A stretch of 64,000 nucleotides of DNA from Nematostella vectensis (Eukaryota > Cnidaria > Anthozoa > Actiniaria > Edwardsiidae), in assembly GCF_932526225.1 (NCBI RefSeq), contig NC_064044.1:4273092-4337091 (forward strand), written 5' to 3'. Shown in pieces: positions 57,945 through 64,000 of this stretch. A model generated the notes under the pieces. The model saw nothing but the letters and a program-made list of their open reading frames with translations. It ran no database searches and was not told the origin of the DNA. Both the position numbers and the translations under genes were made by a program. The stretch's first letter is position 1. Each line of letters opens with the position of its first letter.

Positions 57945-60900
57945 ACGCAGAGGAATCACAACAAGTCGAGGAGGAGCTGCAAGAAGAGAAAACTGAAACA
58001 GAAGAGAAAACTGACACAGAAGAGAAAACTGAAAAAGAAGAGAAAACTGAAAATGAAGAGAAACCAAAGCAGAAAGAGAAAGAAAAAGAAAAAGAAAAGA
58101 GACCTGCTTCCAAGCTTGACAAAAAGACTCAGAAAATGATCGCAGACCTTCAACGTTGCAAAAAACAGATGGTGGAAACACGACGTAACACGCACCGACC
58201 ACCAACGTGAGTGAACAGTCCCATTATCCCCAAAACACTAAAGATTATGGAAAACATGACTAAGAGCATATGACTCAAAGCCGGGGCGGGTCCAGGATTT
58301 CCCACCGACTCAAAGGGAGAGCTGCCCTGTGTTAATGAAAGTCCTGCGATTTTTAATATCCTGCGAATTCTCTTTAATAAATTCTGCTAAAACCTTTTTC
58401 TGGCTTCTGTCATCCATACTAACGGAATTACATTTGGAAATTTTTGATGGTCATCCCAGCTTGCAAAGGTGGCGTGATTGGAAAACATTTCAGTGCTGGC
58501 CAGTGAATTCGCTTGAAGGATTTTGAATGACGGAAGTCAGAAGGTGATTAGCTGTTGGAAATCGTCGGCGAGAGTTCGCAGAATATTGAAAGCTGCAAAA
58601 ATGGACATGACTTGGTTTTGCTATTATTTTTCTATCATCACTATATCTGATTGTTTTGTTTTTTAGGCGTGAGTTCACACCAGACATCTTCAATAGCTTG
58701 TCCCCATATTACAACACATACATCGTCAACTACATCGTGCACGAGCTGGAAAATCCGGTACGAGCATCTTGACGGTTTTTGAATAAAGTAAAAAAAAGTG
58801 CACCAGTTTTGTATAACCTTAAAATAGGGTCTGGCTACGAAAAAATGCTAGCCCCATTGTTGACGGTTAACAACACCCTTTTTCTTCAGTGCGGTCAGCT
58901 TCATCCCCGCAATTCTAAACACTCTTCCAACATTTTTATCCACTCAAATAAATACTCCTCCCCCTGTCACTCGAATATGTTACACGTGATTATCAGCCCC
59001 TTGCCCTGTCCCTCAAACATATCCACGTGTTCATTAACTCCTCCCCCTGTCACTCAAATTTGTTTCACGTGATTACCAGTTCCTGCTGTCACTCTAATCT
59101 CGTGTTTGATCACTAGGATCCACAAGTTCTTAGAACTGGATGGGGCCACCGTGCCATGGCGCTAGGAGTCATAGGTATGACCCACTTGGACTCTGAAATA
59201 GAAAAATCTTTCTCCGAAGGCATCTCGTAAAAGTTTTTCTTTTTCAAGAAAACGGAAGCGAGACCCGTCCAACTCTCCCTACGCCGACACTGCCGTGATA
59301 GATATTGCTAGCCGTTTGCACTTACGCAATACAATTTGTTAGTTTAAGTTTTCCCCATCGAATAACAAAAAAAAATACGTCTGTATTGCAGATCCTGAGA
59401 TCTCATGGAAAATGGACAAGTAAGTAAAGTCTGTCCCACGCGCGGATCTATTACACCTGTTTACGTAAGCAGGTCAAAGTGTTTAGAGTTAGTATGTCAT
59501 TATCCTCCTCCGCAGGCTTTGCCCAGAATGCAGCAGAAAAGAAAAACAGGAGCTCGGGATTCCTGTGGCGATGCGTCGAGCGTGGTCACGAGCTCTCTTT
59601 CCCGTTTTTCCGCTTTTGGCATTGTCCCCAGGCGCCCGTTTCTCGAAACACCCGAGAATTTTCGGGCCCGAAAACTTGATTTTGCATTTTTGCTAAAAAT
59701 TTCGCATGTTTTCCTTTTGGAGAACCTCTTTCATGTTTTAGAACAGTTTGAACTTCCTCTTGGTTCGTTTTCCAAATGATTACACTCAATAGGGCCATTT
59801 TCGAAGTTTTGCTGAAGCCAAAAAGTTACTTTCTTAATATTGAAACTTTCGGGCCCGAGAAGTTCGGAAAAAATCAAAATCTATAAATCAATAAAGAGGG
59901 GCATCCATGGATCTTTATGGTAAAATACGATGTTTGACGATATTTCAACACATTTGGATACCAATTTTATAGGAATTATCCAGCTTTTTAAATTATAAGG
60001 AATAAAACTTCTTCGGGGCTTATAGTAAAGGAGAAAACTCAGTCGAATGGCTTAAAACTCGGTTGAGTAATAAACAACAACAACAACTGAGTCATTGCGA
60101 GTCATTTTATTCATAAATACACAATTTTGAAGATTTTGAATTTTGACCGTCAAATTACATATAATGAGCTTGGGCTGCCTGTGTGGCTAAAAATAAAACA
60201 TAAACGTTAAACGCAAATGTTTGATGAAAATGTTTTGATCTCATTCAGAAATCTGGAAGTGTCGTGGAAGCCAATTTAGTGCCATGTTTTGTGGGTGGTT
60301 AAACGTAGAAACATTTGCGTCAAACGCAATGTTTGAGAAACATTTTTGAATGTTTAGCCAGGCCTTTAGGTTAGGTCTCTGTTTTTTACGTTTAATGACG
60401 CCTGCGAAGGAGGCTTGTAACGTATGGCCTGCATATTTTCATTCTGTTATTGAGGCGACAGCGTTCAGCCTTTCTTTTTTGTAAACAGGGATTTTCTTAG
60501 ATCTGCGCATGCGTCTGTCCATTCCTTTCTCCCTTTGTCTGTCTCCTTCACGTGTTACACAATGCTTAGGTTATGCTTTTTAAACTCCCCAGCTTTCCTG
60601 GCCCAGTTCAACCGTCAAGAATTCCAGGAACTCTCTTCAAAGCACGAAATTGGTAAGCAGCAAGCGATTGAAGAGACTGCAGTTGATATCATTTAAAGCC
60701 ACACTGAAGCCCTCGTCAACCATCAGATGATATCCCTTCCCCACTCACGTCTATGTACAGAGCATACTTTCTACAGCTTTTCGGTTGTTTCAATAGTTAT
60801 ACCATTCATTAAGCCTTGCTTTAAGCAAAGTAAATCTGCGCCATCGTACACAGTGGGGTACGCAGGGTGCGCGCGCACCCCCACCTTGGCGGCCAAAAAG

Positions 60901-62351
60901 TAAGTCATTTCTTATAAATACCGTGCTTTTTACAAATGATACTTACGACTGCGCATATTTCAAAATAGTGAAAGCAGTGTGTTTACTAGAAGTTTCTTTG
61001 AGGATGTGATTTTAGAGCGGATGGTATGTTTAATATCTCGGATTTTAATAGATTCTTTTGTCCATTAACGGTTGAGGTTTCCGTCGGACCTCCGGAAGTA
61101 AACTGGTGACAATGCGGCTTTAATTAACTAGCCTCCTCCGCAGGCTTTTCGAGTGATTTGGGAAAAAGGCGTTTTTTCGAGCTTCCGGTGGCGTGTTAAA
61201 TAAAGCGTGGGGGCCTGGGTCATAAAAACACTGAGAGTAAAACACACTCTAGATGCCTGCAGAGGAGACTAAGATTTAACACTGTTTCACTCCCTCTCCC
61301 ATCTCCATATACCCTACAACTGAACGTTAAGTTAACATTGGTTTACATATTCCTCAGGAGTAGGAATCTGTCCGGGAAAGATGGGGATCTGGGAAGCACT
61401 CGTTTGCCGCCTCTCCCCATGCCCTCTGTGCCAAAGTTCCATCAAGCCACCTTCCAGCCAAACAAGATGACGTTCAACGAGCTTGGACAATTCAGGTTAG
61501 AACAACATCAATCTAGTCTTAAATTAAACCACATACACGCGCGATTTCTTTCCTTTTTGTTAGAGTGTTACGCTGGGTCGTCGTTGACGGACCATTTTTA
61601 ATAGGAAGGAATTGGGCGGAGGGGGGGGGGGGGCTGGTGGGATTTATGGGGACATGCCAAAACACACCGGGCGAAAAAGGAGAAGGGGAATGTGACTTAC
61701 ATTTTGAAGTCGATCAGGGCTAAGAATGCAGAAATTGGAAATCCTGGGAAAGCAAAATTCATGATTTTCTTGGCTAACCCAATGCCCACTGTTGAATTCC
61801 CTTGAGGTTCGGATAGGAGTTTATACAAAAGGCCGTAGCAAAGGAGGCCCAGAAAAAGTGAGGGGGGGGGGGGGAGGAGGCCACAGCCCTAATGGCCATT
61901 TCCATATAATTTCTACTACAAGATTACACGAACAAATCCCTAATTTATGTGAAAGATCTAATTAAATAGGTGTGTGCCTAACTCAAAAATGGGGATCCAC
62001 GGGAGAGCACTTCCAACATTGGTGCGACGTTAAGACGCTTTTCCAAAACATTTCAAATAAAGTATGACTGATTCCGTTTTTTGACCTTTGATATTTACAC
62101 ATCCCAGATCTGAAATGAAGAACATGACCCAGAAACTTGCCGAGAAGCGATCCAAGGAAGACTACGACAGGACCGTGAAGGACTGGCAACGAATGAACCT
62201 CTCTGAGCTGAAGGATCTCCCGGCTCACTCGCGCTACCACGTGAAGAAAGCGATCTTCAGTTACCTAGCAACCTCACAGGGATCAGCAAAGGCACTTAAA
62301 CCGCTGACAAAAGAATTGCAGGCTCATACACCTGAGCCCCTAGTGAAATAA
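57945..62351 (+). CDS. Unrecognised multi-exon gene with Glu/Lys-rich segment (5' end unresolved)
   Basis: Seven exons join in phase: 57945-58206, 58667-58757, 59117-59174, 59392-59419 (28 bp), 60593-60652, 61358-61495 and 62108-62351, giving about 292 residues. The first exon could begin instead at 57916, after TTTTTCAG; either way an earlier exon with the start codon is missing. The protein begins with an acidic/basic low-complexity run (EEKTETEEKTDTEEKTEKEE) and a predicted helical QKMIADLQRCKKQM. It continues FTPDIFNSLSPYYNTYIVNY, PQVLRTGWGHRAMALGV, DPEISWKMDK, a Pro-rich LPPLPMPSVPKF, then a charged helical C-terminus (EMKNMTQKLAEKRSKEDYDR). No signal peptide or membrane segment. I do not recognise the family; the mix of coiled coil and conserved short motifs would suit a cytoskeletal or ciliary protein, but this is a guess. 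Confidence 0.7.
60849..60960 (-). mobile_element. CAGGCGCG MITE fragment, inverted, in an intron
   Basis: Reverse complement carries AAGAAATGACTTACTTTTTG, GGCCGCCAAGGTGGGGGTGC and CGTACCCC, matching the right half of 47566-47734. The terminus itself is degraded. Confidence 0.6.
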
Positions 62352-62631
62352 GGAATGGCCAGCGGAGTGTTGTGTGATTAATTTTGTGGGAGTGCTGTTG
62401 GTGGTTCAGGGAAAGAACTTGTTTGATATCGTGTAACAGTTTTTTGGTATAGAGAAAGGGCGTTTATTGGGTGTCTGTCACTAAAGTGGTGTAAGCAAGT
62501 TTGAATGGAATATGGAATGGACTGCTTGATTTGAAGCAGCATGGTTAGAAATTTGCAAGACTATTGAACATATGTAAATAGCGTGTTTTAACAATTCTCC
62601 AACATGGCCTGTACAAGACTAAGGTTAAAAA

Positions 62632-62637
62632 AATAAA
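62632..62637 (+). terminator. Poly(A) signal AATAAA of the unrecognised gene
   Basis: AATAAA about 280 bp after the stop at 62349-62351, in AT-rich sequence. Confidence 0.55.
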
Positions 62638-63786
62638 ATATATTTTATCATTTCATTGAGTATTTTTAACAAAAATGCACAGGAGTTCTCTACTTAAAAC
62701 GAAAGTACCCATGACAGCTGATCGAGGGAACTGACAAAAGATCTGACAAAATTTTAGGATGCAAATGAAAAAAAAAACAAGAATATTTCCTAAAAAGATT
62801 CTAAATTACTTGAACGATGCTTTGGATATTATCAAGCAGGTCCAACGAGTAGCTACACGGGCTGTTTCACGGGCCTCTTCGAGTTTTCGTGCGTACCGCT
62901 AGTCTTTCGGACTCATAAAGTTACGATTAACTTTTGCTCTTCATCGATAAAAATAACAACGAACAACAAGCGACAACGAGTTTTTAAAAAGTTAAAAAAA
63001 TGTCTGAGAGTTTATGCCTCTTGCGCAGCTCTCCTTGGCGTCAGTTTAAAATTCCTCCATGTTCTGTAGGACATAATTTACATTGATACTAAGAACGGCT
63101 GCACAGAAGAAACAAGAAATATCCGCCTTTTTAGAATTGATTCTCATATTTGTTAAATACAAACAAGGATTATAAGGACTGTCCCCTACAAAGTTCACTA
63201 CTAGAGTAGGGAAAATAAAAGAAAGCATTCAAAAAGACTAAAAGAACGCATTCAAAAAGACTATGAAGAACCAAACGAGAAAGGTGACGGAATCTCGTAA
63301 GCATTTACCTTCCGATAAATTAAAAGTAAATACTTCAATCATTTGTTAGAAAAGTTTAATAAACAGGTGATTATCAGTTTAACAACGACTACCTTCAAAA
63401 TGGAGCAGTTCTTTTGTTCTAAAAAATCCGTCAGAGTCCTCTGGGAAATAACTTGTTAGACGCCATGTGACGTTGCTAAGACAACATCAAGAACCCATTT
63501 TAGTGTTTTTATCAAACTTTAGTTAGCACGCTACTAAACAGAGGCAAGGAGACATTCGTAAATTCCAGGTATCTTTTCATTAACATAAATTTTAGTTTTC
63601 TTGGTAATCATAGATAATGTTGGCGTATTACTTGTAGTAAACAAAGCGTGCACGTTTTAATGGTCAAATGTAAACTCATGTACGAGTGATTTCTTTGTAC
63701 GCTTGTTTACAAATGTGAATGTGATAGGTGATATATGTGTACTTATTTGTTTTCACGCAGTTTTTTGTTAAGAAGATAGCAAAAAC
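62638..63786. other. Intergenic, nothing recognised
   Basis: AT-rich. A near-duplicate AAAAGAMYGCATTCAAAAAGACTA occurs twice at 63218-63263. Probable promoter or 5' UTR of the next gene towards 63786. Confidence 0.4.
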
Positions 63787-63829
63787 ATGGCTGACAACGA
63801 AGTTGCTTACACAGAATCGCCAACTAAAG
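63787..63829 (+). CDS. First coding exon of a gene leaving the window
   Basis: ATG in an adequate context (AAAAACATGG) opens MADNEVAYTESPTK and reaches a GTAAGA donor at 63830 in phase 1. The rest is outside. Fourteen residues are too few to identify the family. Confidence 0.5.
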
Positions 63830-64000
63830 GTAAGACCATCACTTGACCAGGTTGACCAGGTGTTTTGTGGCTTGTAATGCCGCGTTTGATTTGAAGGCGC
63901 TTTTTCAAAAAAGACGCCTCAATTATATCAATACTTTCTTAAACAAGACAAAGCATCTACTTCTTTTACTCGAAAAAAAAACTTAACAAAAAATTTACAT

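Overview
The window looks like nuclear DNA of an invertebrate animal, most probably an anthozoan cnidarian (sea anemone or coral type). Genes are split by GT-AG introns with conserved phases, stand singly on either strand without operons, and are embedded in AT-rich DNA crowded with MITEs, SINE-like repeats, non-LTR retrotransposons, mini- and microsatellites. The species assignment is inference; no rRNA or mitochondrial marker is present.

Layout. 0-7.6 kb: two tandem cysteine-rich (CRIP/LIM) genes on +, the first lacking its 5' exon. 7.6-11.4 kb: repeats. 11.4-15.6 kb (-): a three-exon transposon-type gene whose last exon is broken by one in-frame TAG. 16.6-17.4 kb: SINE fragment and 5'-truncated LINE. 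18.4-22.1 kb (+): complete SLC2 (GLUT/Tret1-like) sugar transporter. 22.2-24.1 kb: a 77-bp satellite carrying a MITE, then a 61-bp array. 24.1-29.7 kb (-): complete six-exon AP-5 sigma subunit gene (AP5S1), reconstructed here from short exons. 29.7-36.0 kb: repeats, a weak two-exon candidate and a nested transposon stack. 36.1-47.3 kb (+): an 18-exon gene for a receptor with signal peptide, six SRCR domains, Ser/Thr-rich stalk, one membrane span and a cytoplasmic tyrosine-kinase-like domain with degraded catalytic motifs. 49.4-52.3 kb (-): damaged LINE with APE endonuclease and reverse transcriptase. 53.3-54.5 kb (+): single-exon GT31 glycosyltransferase. 57.9-62.4 kb (+): multi-exon gene of unrecognised family. 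63.8 kb (+): first coding exon of a gene that leaves the window.

The most notable item is the SRCR receptor (pseudo)kinase: a scavenger-receptor ectodomain joined to a kinase domain in which DFG reads NIG, with five of six SRCR domains lacking the same disulfide pair. A second theme is local tandem duplication across exon boundaries: splice donors of two receptor exons, the acceptor of a CRIP exon and the stop-codon region of AP5S1 have all been iterated, and a 1.16-kb minisatellite abuts an AP5S1 donor. The genes otherwise look like unrelated neighbours; I see no shared pathway.
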